DNA of 64,000 nt, from the NCBI RefSeq assembly GCF_030409325.1, contig NZ_JAUFPR010000002.1:372001-436000 (forward strand), in the 5' to 3' direction. The notes under the pieces are model-generated. The model made no database searches, had not been told where the DNA came from, and saw only the letters and a list, made by a program, of their open reading frames with translations. A program made the translations under genes and the position numbers. Shown piece by piece: positions 44,589 through 53,967 of this stretch; position 1 is the stretch's first letter; the number at the start of each line of letters is the position of its first letter. The stretch is from Mucilaginibacter aquaedulcis. Its GTDB lineage: Bacteria > Bacteroidota > Bacteroidia > Sphingobacteriales > Sphingobacteriaceae.

Positions 44589-45638
44589 TCAAAACATAAA
44601 CTTTTGATATCTTTTTGAAGCAGATTCAACAGCCATAGTTTGCGATTTATTCAACTTACCAAACAGGTTAAGCGTTATATCAGCTTTTGTCTTTTTTAGG
44701 GTTCTTTGCCAGGTACCCACAACCTGGCTATCAACCACAATTGCTGCGTCAAAAATAACATACATAGCCTGCTTTAAATATAATGGGTTAACCATAGCAG
44801 TCCTGTCTTTATAGGCGATAGCAAACTCATCATACATTGGCAGTAAATAAGCTGTTGGTTTTTGTGGTAATAGAAAATCTTTACTATGTGGCATCCAGTA
44901 AGTTTTATCATCAACTATCTCATTAATCAGTTGAGATTTTAAATTTTCAAGTCCAACTCGGGCGTCAGAGATAGTTAAACCGCTCCAGTAAGCAAAGTCA
45001 TGAAGAGTGGCCGGCCCGCGGCTGTTAAAGTAGCCGGTTGCAAGTTTTGTAAGTGCTTCTTCGTGACTCAACTGCGGTACAAGCGGTGCATGATCATCAA
45101 GCAGGGCATAGGTAAACTGTTTTCCTTCACGGGCTCCATTACAAATTACCTGATCCAATTCGGCCCGCATCAATAATAAAGTAAGGCGTAAGTCATTGGT
45201 TGCAATGCCCGATTGTGTAAGAAGGCTTTCTACAGCTGGCCGTGCAAGTTGTTTGTTGCCTTGTAAGGCTTTGGCAAGTATATCATTACTTTTTGCGAAT
45301 AGTTTATCATTTAATTCAAATTTTTTGTTCATGGCGGCATTAGCGGAATGAATCCTCGGAGCTGTGAGTGTAAGCAGCCACCTTATGTTCGTAGGCGAAA
45401 CAAAGTGCCAGGTTGGTCGCAGTAAATGGGTACGTAATATTTTACCGTCAATTATGGCTTGCTCAATTTTATCGTCTTTGGCGTTCGGCATTCGCAAACC
45501 AATAGCCCATTTGGCACCTGCGTAATCTTGTGCCTGCATTGCTACCATATAATTAACAACTTCCTCTGGCTTATTAAAGCCGGGCGTTGTAATTTGCTGA
45601 TTAAGCATGCGTGTTGCGGCAAAATAATTATGTTGCAT
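44589..45638 (-). CDS. Winged-helix DNA glycosylase, AlkZ/YcaQ-like
   Basis: 349 aa, HTH_42 family. Streptomyces AlkZ and E. coli YcaQ of this family remove interstrand crosslinks or alkylated bases. The N-terminal QxQ motif (Q35-A-Q37 in VAMQAQDYAGAKWAIG) corresponds to the catalytic QxQ/QxD pair of AlkZ/YcaQ, and three winged-helix modules are predicted. AlkZ protects its host from azinomycin, but no antibiotic cluster is next to this gene. It may be a general repair enzyme or a regulator. Confidence 0.83.
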   Translation of the reverse strand: MQHNYFAATRMLNQQITTPGFNKPEEVVNYMVAMQAQDYAGAKWAIGLRMPNAKDDKIEQAIIDGKILRTHLLRPTWHFVSPTNIRWLLTLTAPRIHSANAAMNKKFELNDKLFAKSNDILAKALQGNKQLARPAVESLLTQSGIATNDLRLTLLLMRAELDQVICNGAREGKQFTYALLDDHAPLVPQLSHEEALTKLATGYFNSRGPATLHDFAYWSGLTISDARVGLENLKSQLINEIVDDKTYWMPHSKDFLLPQKPTAYLLPMYDEFAIAYKDRTAMVNPLYLKQAMYVIFDAAIVVDSQVVGTWQRTLKKTKADITLNLFGKLNKSQTMAVESASKRYQKFMF

Positions 45639-45749
45639 ATGTAAGTTGCTATATTATAAAGTTAAAATTAATCAGCCTATATGACAGCAGGTTGTCATCA
45701 GCTTAAAAAGTTATTTGCTTTATTTAGGAGATAACTAATTTTACACCTC

Positions 45750-45896
45750 ATGATAAATAGAATAAAACCAGGATATTTTGCAGGTGGATTTATAGTGGGC
45801 TTGGTTATTGGCCTTATTTTGCACAGTTTAAAAGCAGGTGTAATTATAGGAGTAGTGATAGGTGCTATGATCACAGCCAGAAAAGCCAACGAATAA
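45750..45896 (+). CDS. Candidate 48-aa small membrane protein
   Basis: An ATG frame of 48 codons reading a basic N-terminus (MINRIKPGYF) and two hydrophobic, Gly-rich stretches (GGFIVGLVIGLIL, GVIIGVVIGAMI) ending in a basic tail (TARKANE). The Gly-x3-Gly pattern fits a membrane-inserted helix hairpin. AGGAG lies about 20 bases upstream, far for a ribosome site. It is too short for routine gene finding, and the opposite strand holds a longer but poor frame. Confidence 0.5.
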   Translation: MINRIKPGYFAGGFIVGLVIGLILHSLKAGVIIGVVIGAMITARKANE

Positions 45897-46378
45897 ATGA
45901 TTATTCTTGTTACAAGCTTTTGTAACAAAGTTGTAGTAATAGCTCATGGTAGCTATGTTTACCTTCACTTAATGATATGTTAATATAAAGGGAGTTATTT
46001 CGCAGCGCATGAAAAAAGGGCTTTGTGTTATATCACCTTTATCATTGTTTAGCTGCATAAACAAAGCTAAATATGGCTCACAAACAAACCTGCAACATAA
46101 GTTTGTGACCAACTTCTCTAAGCTCTTCTTATTTTCTGCTCCTATAATAACTGATGGTAAACTTTATAGAAGTTTAAATCATTGGTGTTGTTATGATAAA
46201 AACGCTTTGAGCACTATCCTAAACCCATAAGAATATTTTGTAATAAAAGTACCCAATAGGGATACTTTGTTTTATCTGAATATAAAAAAGAAGAACAGCG
46301 GCAAATGATCAAGTGTTCGTTGATTTTATTAATTATTTGATCAGTAAAAGTTTTTTATTAGTAAAAATTCTTTACCTC
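45897..46378. other. AT-rich intergenic stretch
   Basis: Follows the candidate small membrane protein. A 73-codon frame starting at 46009 lacks a ribosome site or coding-like composition, so I leave it out. The region must hold the promoter for the YdcF-like gene; no clear -33/-7 pair. Confidence 0.5.
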
Positions 46379-47623
46379 ATGAATTTTAAAAAGTATCTGA
46401 TTGTATTATTCTGTTTAACAACTTTGTATAGTTACGGCCAAGCCCCCGATCCTCAATACAAGCTGGTAGGTAGTAATTTTATTCAAACTAAAAATTATTA
46501 TCTGCTCACTTTGTTTCAAAGTAACGTCGCTGCAAAGCAAATGCTTAGTAATGATCCGGAACTGGTAAAATTAACCCGAACACGGCTTGAAAATATCAAA
46601 GCTTCGCTTACTACGTGTAAAGATGTATCATGCTTTACGCAAACCATCAAATTTACCGACGATGAAATAAAAGCTGTTAGTGAACGATTGACCAATTTAT
46701 ACAAGCCAGATAACGCTTTAGGTAACCTGGTAAAACTGGATTTGATACCATCAGGTACTTATATATTATATAAGGATCTGTCGCCGGTTCAATTATTAGT
46801 TAAAGCATGGGAGCAGGATGCAAAGGCAGTTAATTATACTATTGAAGTGTACGCAGAAGGAAGAAAACCAAATTATCCGCTGATTGATTCTATCGCTTTT
46901 AATGTAAAGAGCCGTTCTTACCTTAACCTTGTTTATGATGCCTCCGCAACTATATATGATGAAGACAAAAAGGAAAAATTGTTTTTTACCCCATCAATGA
47001 ACTATGCCTTGCAATGCCTTGAAATAAACGAGCGGGAAGATGCAGCCAATGATGAGCCAATGGTGCTGAAAGTAAATAAAAATGCTTTTAACAGGATAAA
47101 AACCATAAAATGGGGTGATTATAAATACACAATGATCTTGATTCCGGGTGCAGGACCCGATGTTGATGGAGTAGCTTTAAGCGCTGAAGGTATGTTACGT
47201 TGCAGAGTAGCCGCCCTGAGATATTTTGAAGGATTAGCACCATTTATCATGACGTCAGGAGGGAAGGTACATCCCTATAAAACAAAGTTTTGCGAGGCTG
47301 ATGAAATGAAAAAATATATGGTCGAAAAATTGCACGTTCCAGAAAATGCCATATTTGTTGATCCTCACGCGCGCCATACCACCACAAATATGCGCAATTG
47401 TGTGCGCATCATATTCCGTTATGGGATGCCATTCAGCAAACCATGCATTACCTCTACAGATAAATACCAGAGTTATTTTATAGAGAATATGGCTGGCCGG
47501 TGCCAAAAAGAACTTGGTTATGTGCCATATATATTAGGTAAACGCTTATCAGATACTGAACAGGAGTTTTATCCGGTTATCACATCATTACAGATTGATG
47601 CCGATGAACCCCTTGATCCATAG
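46379..47623 (+). CDS. Exported YdcF/DUF218-domain protein
   Basis: 414 aa with a signal peptide (MNFKKYLIVLFCLTTLYSYG). The N-terminal half is a helical and beta domain I do not recognise; the C-terminal half is a DUF218/YdcF domain (MILIPGAGPDVDGVALSAEGMLRCRVAALRYF, TSGGK, TTTNMRNCVRII), a Rossmann-like fold that may bind nucleotides. The domain is normally cytoplasmic or membrane bound in E. coli; here it is exported. I start at MNFKK; the frame is open 22 codons upstream. Confidence 0.85.
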   Translation: MNFKKYLIVLFCLTTLYSYGQAPDPQYKLVGSNFIQTKNYYLLTLFQSNVAAKQMLSNDPELVKLTRTRLENIKASLTTCKDVSCFTQTIKFTDDEIKAVSERLTNLYKPDNALGNLVKLDLIPSGTYILYKDLSPVQLLVKAWEQDAKAVNYTIEVYAEGRKPNYPLIDSIAFNVKSRSYLNLVYDASATIYDEDKKEKLFFTPSMNYALQCLEINEREDAANDEPMVLKVNKNAFNRIKTIKWGDYKYTMILIPGAGPDVDGVALSAEGMLRCRVAALRYFEGLAPFIMTSGGKVHPYKTKFCEADEMKKYMVEKLHVPENAIFVDPHARHTTTNMRNCVRIIFRYGMPFSKPCITSTDKYQSYFIENMAGRCQKELGYVPYILGKRLSDTEQEFYPVITSLQIDADEPLDP

Positions 47624-47672
47624 GTCGTAATCTTTATTTTAAGTACTATATATTATTAAAAAACATCATATT

Positions 47673-48551
47673 ATGAAGAAAATATACTTTGCATTAATAG
47701 CGGTTTTATCCTTAGGGTTAATGTCATTTTTAACTTACACGGTTGAAATGAATACAGTGCGTTCCTTTACTATTGATTCATTAGGAGCGTGCCAGGGAAT
47801 ATCCTATCAAAACGGAAGAATATTTTTATATGGCGACCGGGAAGTAGGTATGATCCGTGAGTTTAAAATGGTAGGCGATAGTTTAACCTATATAAATAAG
47901 GAATATAAGCTTACCCGAAACGGACAGGATGTAATTAATCATCCAACAGGCATAGCTTACAACGGTACAGAGCCAACTTTTATGGGTAATTCTATTCGTC
48001 TTAACAAGGAAGGCACTAAATGGAAAGCCGTAATTTATTGTATTGACTGGAAAGGTCTTTTAAAAACAGGAACCCTTGATGGTAACCTTATAAATACCAT
48101 TGATGATGATGCTTGTATTCAAGGTACGAGACCTGAATATATTAAATATAATAATAAGTGGTACGTAGCTACTGCCGATTATGGAAATAACGGCAACGAA
48201 GTTAGGTTGTACGATCCTGCTGCTTTGAAAAAAGCAGGCAAAACGAGTGATAAAGGAGTCCTGTTTAAAAAGTTCACCTGTACAGCCTGGGTGCAAAATC
48301 TTCATTGGATACCATCGAAAAATGCATTGGTACTTATTCAAAACCAAAAGGAGGGAAGAATGTGGCGTTTCACCTATGTGGATCTGAAGAAGTCAATTGA
48401 AACGGGTACCCAACAAGTAATCAAAGAAGTAAACATCGAAGGAAAGCAGGATGAGCTTGAAGGGTTTTCATTTCTAGGTAGCCCAGACAAAGGTATAGCA
48501 GTATCGTCTTCACGAAAAAATAACGTAACATTTACTAATACTGCCTGGTAA
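47673..48551 (+). CDS. Exported protein, possible beta-propeller, unknown function
   Basis: 292 aa with an N-terminal signal/anchor (MKKIYFALIAVLSLGLMSFLTY). The body has repeating short strand patterns (GISYQNGRIFLYGD, EYIKYNNKWYVATADYG, LHWIPSKNALVLIQNQ, LEGFSFLGSP) suggestive of a propeller or a phytase-like fold, but I do not recognise the family. It lies 49 bases after the YdcF-like gene (probable same transcript) and upstream of SusC, whose substrate it might share. Confidence 0.6.
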   Translation: MKKIYFALIAVLSLGLMSFLTYTVEMNTVRSFTIDSLGACQGISYQNGRIFLYGDREVGMIREFKMVGDSLTYINKEYKLTRNGQDVINHPTGIAYNGTEPTFMGNSIRLNKEGTKWKAVIYCIDWKGLLKTGTLDGNLINTIDDDACIQGTRPEYIKYNNKWYVATADYGNNGNEVRLYDPAALKKAGKTSDKGVLFKKFTCTAWVQNLHWIPSKNALVLIQNQKEGRMWRFTYVDLKKSIETGTQQVIKEVNIEGKQDELEGFSFLGSPDKGIAVSSSRKNNVTFTNTAW

Positions 48552-48919
48552 AATTAGTGTGTTTTGTAGTGAACAATGCCGAAACGATATGTGAGTAACT
48601 TTTATGTGGTTAATATAAACTTAACATTGAGGCTTTATTCTCTTAAGACTATTGAATTAATTTTGTCTTTTCATTAAGATATTTATAATATAAGTTCGTA
48701 AATATTATAAATATATATATTATATTGATAAAACGATATTTATTTAATCATTAAATTTTTGCCTATGTAGATACCTCTCTATTCTAAGATCGAAACCGGC
48801 GAAAAAAATGAACCGGAGAATACGCCCATATTCTCCAGGTCCGGAATCAATTGTCAAATAACTGGAAAAGCGGTTGCAATGCTTTCAGTAGTTACCATTA
48901 ACAATCAACATTTAAATAT
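48552..48919 (+). promoter_or_regulatory. 5' leader region of the SusC/SusD operon
   Basis: Very AT-rich first half, then a GC-richer leader with a perfect 8-base hairpin GGAGAATA / TATTCTCC at 48815-48836. It probably contains the SusC promoter; TAAATTTTTG near 48755-48764 is a loose -7 candidate. No sigma/anti-sigma regulator gene is adjacent, so regulation is not apparent. Confidence 0.45.
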
Positions 48920-51900
48920 ATGTATAAAAAGATTACACCCAATCTTTTAAAAAGAGATCTTATAAAGATTAAAGCTCTTCTTTTGATTTTACTGTTTGCA
49001 TCATTACAACCTGTACATGCAAACTATATCAAAACGAGTATCATTAACAAGGCTGCAGAAGAAGCACCTGTAAAAATATCAGGTACTATAACCGACGAAA
49101 AAGGCTTACCCTTGCCCGGTGTAAGTATTTATGAAAAAAAGTCACATAAAGGAACGGCATCAGACATTAACGGTAAATATACCATTACCGTTGAGCAGGG
49201 CTCAACCCTTGTTTTTGCCTTTGTGGGTTATGCCAATCAGGAAATTGTAACTGGTAATCAAACACAATTAAACATCAAACTGATGCCTTCAACTAATATT
49301 CTTAACGAAGTAGTTGCTATAGGTTATCAAACTGTACGTAAAAGTGACTTTACAGGTGCTATTGCCAGCGTTAAATCAGAGGAGTTGAACTTAACTGCAC
49401 CAACTGCAGGTCAGGCACTTGTTGGTAAGGTAGCAGGTGTTCAGGTGGCACAAGTTAGCGGATCGCCTTACTCAACCACTAAAATCAACGTACGTGGTGT
49501 AGGATCATTCCTTGCGAGTTCAGACCCACTGTATGTAATTGATGGTTATGCGGCCGGTAACGATTTATTTATCAATCCTGATGATATAGAATCAATTGAT
49601 GTATTGAAGGATGCTGCATCAGCGGCTATTTACGGTTCAAGGGCTGCAGGTGGTGTAGTTCTGATCACAACCAAACACGGTACTAAAGAAAACAGCAAAG
49701 GTAAATTTGAATATGATGCACAGGTTGGCGTTAACGGCCTGGCAAAAAAAGTTGATCTTTTAAATTCAGATCAGTTTGCTCAGCTGGTAATAGATGGCCG
49801 TAATAACTCATACCATGATCTTTGGGTAACTACCGGTCATACCTGGAACGATGCCATGTATTCTGATCCGAATGCAACACGTATTGCCAATGTTGGAAAC
49901 GCGGGTTCAGTAAGCGTTCCGCCTTATTTATATAACTTCGCAACACAATCACTTATTCATCAAACGGTTAATACCGATTGGCAAGATGAGCTATACCGTC
50001 ACCCGGTAACACAAAGTCACAACCTCTCATTCTCAGGTAATTCGAATGGTACAAGGTACTATTTCAGTACTGGTTACCAGGATCAGCCTGGTATTATGCT
50101 GGGTACAGGACAGAAAAAAATTAACCTGCGTGCCAACATTGATGGCCAAATCGGTAAGAGATTAAAAGTAGGTGCCAACATCGCATTTACACAAACTACC
50201 AATCAGGAGTCGCAAGATGGTCGTTGGGATCATAGCCCGGCATTTGGCGCATTAATATATATGCCATTTTTCCCAGCTTACAACCCTGATGGCAGCATTG
50301 CTACAAATGTTGCGGCAGCACAGTCAACAGCTTATGCATATCAATCAATTGAAAACCCGTTAGCTACAGCAACGTTAATTAAGATAAACCGTATAGGCGA
50401 CAGGGGTACTTATAACGTTCATGCTAACTACAATATCTGGGATGGTCTTTCTTTCAATGCCAACCTGGGTATGCAAACTTATGCCGAAAACTATAACTAT
50501 TATTTACCTACTAATATTAGTAATGGCGCAAACCCTCCAGGTTCATCTCAATCAATACAGGCAGCAAAGGCTATACGCCAAACCATTGATTATCGTGATC
50601 AATTAGGTGAGTTCACTTTAAACTATACCAAACAGTTAGGTAAAAACCATTTTGATGCATTAGCGGGTTATACTGCTCAAAAAACCACTAATAATGTCCT
50701 TTCTTTACAAGGTACTGGTTTCCAAAATGATAATATACCTAATATTAGCGGTGCTAACCCGGCACAAATAACACTTATAACACCTCAAAGTTCTTATTTT
50801 GAAGGCATCCAGCCAACCGGAGATGATACTTATACATTATTGTCATACCTGGGAAGGATCAATTATAACTACGACAGTAAATATTTCCTATCTGCTTCGT
50901 TCCGTACAGATGGAGCTTCTCGTTTTGGTTCTAAAACAAGATATGCAAATTTCCCATCGGTATCAGCAGGATGGAACTTGTCTGATGAGTCATTTTATCA
51001 TGGCTGGCTTGGCGATCAGTCAACCGTTAAGTTACGTGCCAGCTGGGGATTAAGCGGCAATAATAATATTGGTAATTATACTGCACAGCAGTATTTTAAC
51101 TCGCCGGCAAACGTGGTATTTGGTAACCCTGGTGCTACAGCACCTTCGCTTACCGCAGGCAATATTGCTGATCCGGATTTAACTTGGGAAACAACATCAC
51201 AATATAACTTTGGTGCTGACTTAGGCTTACTTAAAGGACGCCTTTTTATTATTGTAAATTATTACCTAAGCCATTCATACAATTTATTATTTAAAGAACC
51301 TATATCTGCTATTTCAGGAAGTACAACTGTTACAACCAATTTAGGCCCTGAATCAAGAATAAGCAATAAAGGATTAGATTTTCAAGTTGACGGTAAGGTA
51401 ATTGCACAAAAAGATTTTAGCTTAAATCTAAGTGGTAACATATCTATAAACCGTAACAAGGTATTGAACCTTGGCGGTAGCAATACCATTATCAGCGCAG
51501 GTGCCGAGCGTTCATATTTAACCAACATTACTCAGGCAGGGCAACCGGTGGGGATGTTTTACGGTTATAAAGTGGCCGGTATGGTAACTCAGGCAGATCT
51601 TGCTAACATAGCTACAGACCGTGCTAACTATAATCCAGCTACGCAGTCTTATCCGGCTGGTTATAAAATCAAAGGTCCGCCTATTTCAACATTTTCAACT
51701 ACTCCGATACAAGCAGGTGATCTTTATTTCAAGGATGTTAACGGCGATGGTGTAGTTAATGCCAAAGATGCAGGTATTATTGGTACTCCGTATGCTAAAT
51801 TTACCTATGGTTTTGCTATCAATGCAACCTTCAAAAACTTCTATTTCAGCTCATCATTTGCCGGTTCTTACGGCAATCAAATAGTTGACGGACAAGATTA

Positions 51901-52324
51901 CTACTTGTACAATATGGAGGGTTCAGGTAACCAATACGCTGATGTGGCTGATCGTTACCGTAATGCAGCCTCCCCGGGTGCGGGAAGCGTTTACCGGGCA
52001 TCACGTGGTAGTACACAAAGTAACAGCACCAGGTTATCAACCTTTTATTTACAGAGCGGATCTTTCTTAAGAAATACCAATATGACATTGGGTTACACGC
52101 TTAAATCTGATTACATAAGCCGTAACCTGGGTTTAGGTTCATTAAGAATATATGGTGCGGTTAACAATGGATTTACCATTACCAAATATAAAGGATATAA
52201 CCCTGAGGTTAATTACAACTATTCGTACAGCGGTTCATCAAATACAAATCTTACCCCTGGTATTGATTATGGTGTTTATCCGTTGGTACGTTCGTATAAT
52301 TTGGGTGTAAAAGCCACCTTTTAA
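48920..52324 (+). CDS. SusC/RagA-type TonB-dependent outer-membrane transporter
   Basis: 1134-aa outer-membrane barrel that imports a bound ligand with energy from TonB. Order: an extended signal peptide; a carboxypeptidase-regulatory-like domain (about 50-125, GTITDEKGLPLPGVSIYEK); a plug domain (VVAIGYQTVRKSDFTGAIASVKSEEL ... VAGVQVAQVSG, DPLYVIDGYAAG, VLKDAASAAIYGSRAAGGVVLITTK); then a long beta barrel ending in GVKATF. Coupled with SusD 22 bases downstream. There is no TonB-box-containing anti-sigma partner. Substrate unknown. Confidence 0.97.
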   Translation: MYKKITPNLLKRDLIKIKALLLILLFASLQPVHANYIKTSIINKAAEEAPVKISGTITDEKGLPLPGVSIYEKKSHKGTASDINGKYTITVEQGSTLVFAFVGYANQEIVTGNQTQLNIKLMPSTNILNEVVAIGYQTVRKSDFTGAIASVKSEELNLTAPTAGQALVGKVAGVQVAQVSGSPYSTTKINVRGVGSFLASSDPLYVIDGYAAGNDLFINPDDIESIDVLKDAASAAIYGSRAAGGVVLITTKHGTKENSKGKFEYDAQVGVNGLAKKVDLLNSDQFAQLVIDGRNNSYHDLWVTTGHTWNDAMYSDPNATRIANVGNAGSVSVPPYLYNFATQSLIHQTVNTDWQDELYRHPVTQSHNLSFSGNSNGTRYYFSTGYQDQPGIMLGTGQKKINLRANIDGQIGKRLKVGANIAFTQTTNQESQDGRWDHSPAFGALIYMPFFPAYNPDGSIATNVAAAQSTAYAYQSIENPLATATLIKINRIGDRGTYNVHANYNIWDGLSFNANLGMQTYAENYNYYLPTNISNGANPPGSSQSIQAAKAIRQTIDYRDQLGEFTLNYTKQLGKNHFDALAGYTAQKTTNNVLSLQGTGFQNDNIPNISGANPAQITLITPQSSYFEGIQPTGDDTYTLLSYLGRINYNYDSKYFLSASFRTDGASRFGSKTRYANFPSVSAGWNLSDESFYHGWLGDQSTVKLRASWGLSGNNNIGNYTAQQYFNSPANVVFGNPGATAPSLTAGNIADPDLTWETTSQYNFGADLGLLKGRLFIIVNYYLSHSYNLLFKEPISAISGSTTVTTNLGPESRISNKGLDFQVDGKVIAQKDFSLNLSGNISINRNKVLNLGGSNTIISAGAERSYLTNITQAGQPVGMFYGYKVAGMVTQADLANIATDRANYNPATQSYPAGYKIKGPPISTFSTTPIQAGDLYFKDVNGDGVVNAKDAGIIGTPYAKFTYGFAINATFKNFYFSSSFAGSYGNQIVDGQDYYLYNMEGSGNQYADVADRYRNAASPGAGSVYRASRGSTQSNSTRLSTFYLQSGSFLRNTNMTLGYTLKSDYISRNLGLGSLRIYGAVNNGFTITKYKGYNPEVNYNYSYSGSSNTNLTPGIDYGVYPLVRSYNLGVKATF

Positions 52325-52346
52325 TTAAAAAATAATTCTGAAGCAA

Positions 52347-53876
52347 ATGAAGAATATAAATATAAAGTTGTTTAGCCTGGTTGTATTATTGACACTGGGT
52401 TCATGCAAAAAAGACTTTTTGGAGCAGAGTAACCCCGATGCTTCTTTAATAAGCAAAGCTTTTAAAACTGAAAATGACGTGTTATTAGCAGTGAATGGTT
52501 GTTATGCTCAATTAAGAAGTGGTAACACCATAGGTGAAGGAAGCGATCTGTGGACCGACCAACGTTCTGATGACACCGGGACAAATGATAATCAATCAAA
52601 CGCTGGCGAGCCTTTCGGATTTAACAACTTCTCATTAATACCTACCAATAGCTATTTATTTTCGCATTGGAGTGCTATGTATTCGGTTATATCTAACTGT
52701 AATATTGTATTATCAAACATTGATAAGGTAAATTTCGCAAAGCCCGAAACCAAACAGCAATATAAAGCTGAAGCTGAATTTATACGTGCTTTGATATATT
52801 TTCATATGGTTAGGGAATGGGGTGATGTGCCATTGGTTACCAAGCAGTTTACAGATCTGGATGAGATTGCAGCAAGTACCGCACGTACGCCACAAGCTAC
52901 TGTATATGCACAAATAGTTGCCGATTTGAAAGATGCTCAAGGAAGCCCTTTGCCTGCTACCCAGGCCGCAGGTACAATTGGCCGTATATCATTGGCTGCT
53001 GTAAACACTTTGCTGGGTCAGGTTTATTTAACTATGGCTACTACTTTGGATGCTAATAAAACGGAAAATCTGAATAACGCGTTAACAAGCCTTACAGCAG
53101 CTTATAACGCTAAAACTTTTGGTAACCTGAAGGATATTCCTTATACCGATGTATTTGACGTAACAAAAAAAGGCAGTTGCCCAGAGTTGATTTGGCAGAT
53201 AGTGAACATACAGGGCGACCCTGTTTACAGTTCAAGCATTGCTGCAAATAACCAGGCTAAAGGTGAAACCATTAACTCATTAAAATCATCAAGTAGTGTC
53301 GGTAATAATGTAACACATGATCTGGTGAATGATTATGAGGCTAATGATCCACGCGGTGCATTCTCAATTAAATTTGCCAATGATGCTACTGTTAAAGATT
53401 GGTTTGTAACCAAGTTCAGAGATGCAAGCGCCGGTGCGAGTAAAAATGGTTATGGCGGTAATGATTGGATATTGATGCGTTACGCAGATGTGATCCTGAT
53501 GCTTGCTGAAGTAAACATGTATTTAGGTAACACTGCGGCAGCTATCCAAAACCTTGATATGGTACGCGCAAGAGCTGGTATGCCTACTTATGAAGTATCT
53601 TCACAAGATCCTACTTATGCTTCAAAGTATCCAACGCTTAAGCTGGCTATATTACACGAAAGACGTGTAGAGCTTGCATTTGAACATCACCGTTTATTCG
53701 ATCTGTTGAGAACATTTACTACTGATGAATTGGTAGCATATTTCCACAGTAAAAACCAGGCCGACTTCGGCACGGCTCTATTGTCAAACTTTACCACTAA
53801 AGACAGGTTTTTCCCAATTCCGTTTAACGAAACCAAGTTAAACCCTGTTAAAATGTACCAAAATCCAGGTTATTAA
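52347..53876 (+). CDS. SusD/RagB-type surface lipoprotein
   Basis: 509-aa lid lipoprotein that binds the ligand of its SusC partner. Signal peptide with lipobox ending GSC (MKNINIKLFSLVVLLTLGSC), then TPR-like helices (FKTENDVLLAVNGCYAQLR, EAEFIRALIYFHMVREWGDVPLVT) and the C-terminal RYADVILMLAEV and HERRVELAFEHHRLFDLLR of RagB/SusD. Only 22 bases follow SusC. A terminator ends the operon. Confidence 0.96.
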   Translation: MKNINIKLFSLVVLLTLGSCKKDFLEQSNPDASLISKAFKTENDVLLAVNGCYAQLRSGNTIGEGSDLWTDQRSDDTGTNDNQSNAGEPFGFNNFSLIPTNSYLFSHWSAMYSVISNCNIVLSNIDKVNFAKPETKQQYKAEAEFIRALIYFHMVREWGDVPLVTKQFTDLDEIAASTARTPQATVYAQIVADLKDAQGSPLPATQAAGTIGRISLAAVNTLLGQVYLTMATTLDANKTENLNNALTSLTAAYNAKTFGNLKDIPYTDVFDVTKKGSCPELIWQIVNIQGDPVYSSSIAANNQAKGETINSLKSSSSVGNNVTHDLVNDYEANDPRGAFSIKFANDATVKDWFVTKFRDASAGASKNGYGGNDWILMRYADVILMLAEVNMYLGNTAAAIQNLDMVRARAGMPTYEVSSQDPTYASKYPTLKLAILHERRVELAFEHHRLFDLLRTFTTDELVAYFHSKNQADFGTALLSNFTTKDRFFPIPFNETKLNPVKMYQNPGY

Positions 53877-53893
53877 TCATCTGGTACATATCC

Positions 53894-53931
53894 AACAAAA
53901 AAGGAGGGCATAACTGCCCTCCTTTTTTGTT
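53894..53931 (+). terminator. Terminator of the SusC/SusD operon
   Basis: 17-base perfect arms (53894-53910 / 53915-53931) with 4-base loop, core AAGGAGGGCA and T run. Confidence 0.88.
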
Positions 53932-53967
53932 ATGAATAATTGTGTCTCTGATCTTTTGCGAATAATA

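Noticed and set aside
46009..46230. 73-codon frame starting MKKGLCVISP
   Set aside because: No ribosome site, no coding-like composition, and no family; the apparent lipobox is probably chance.
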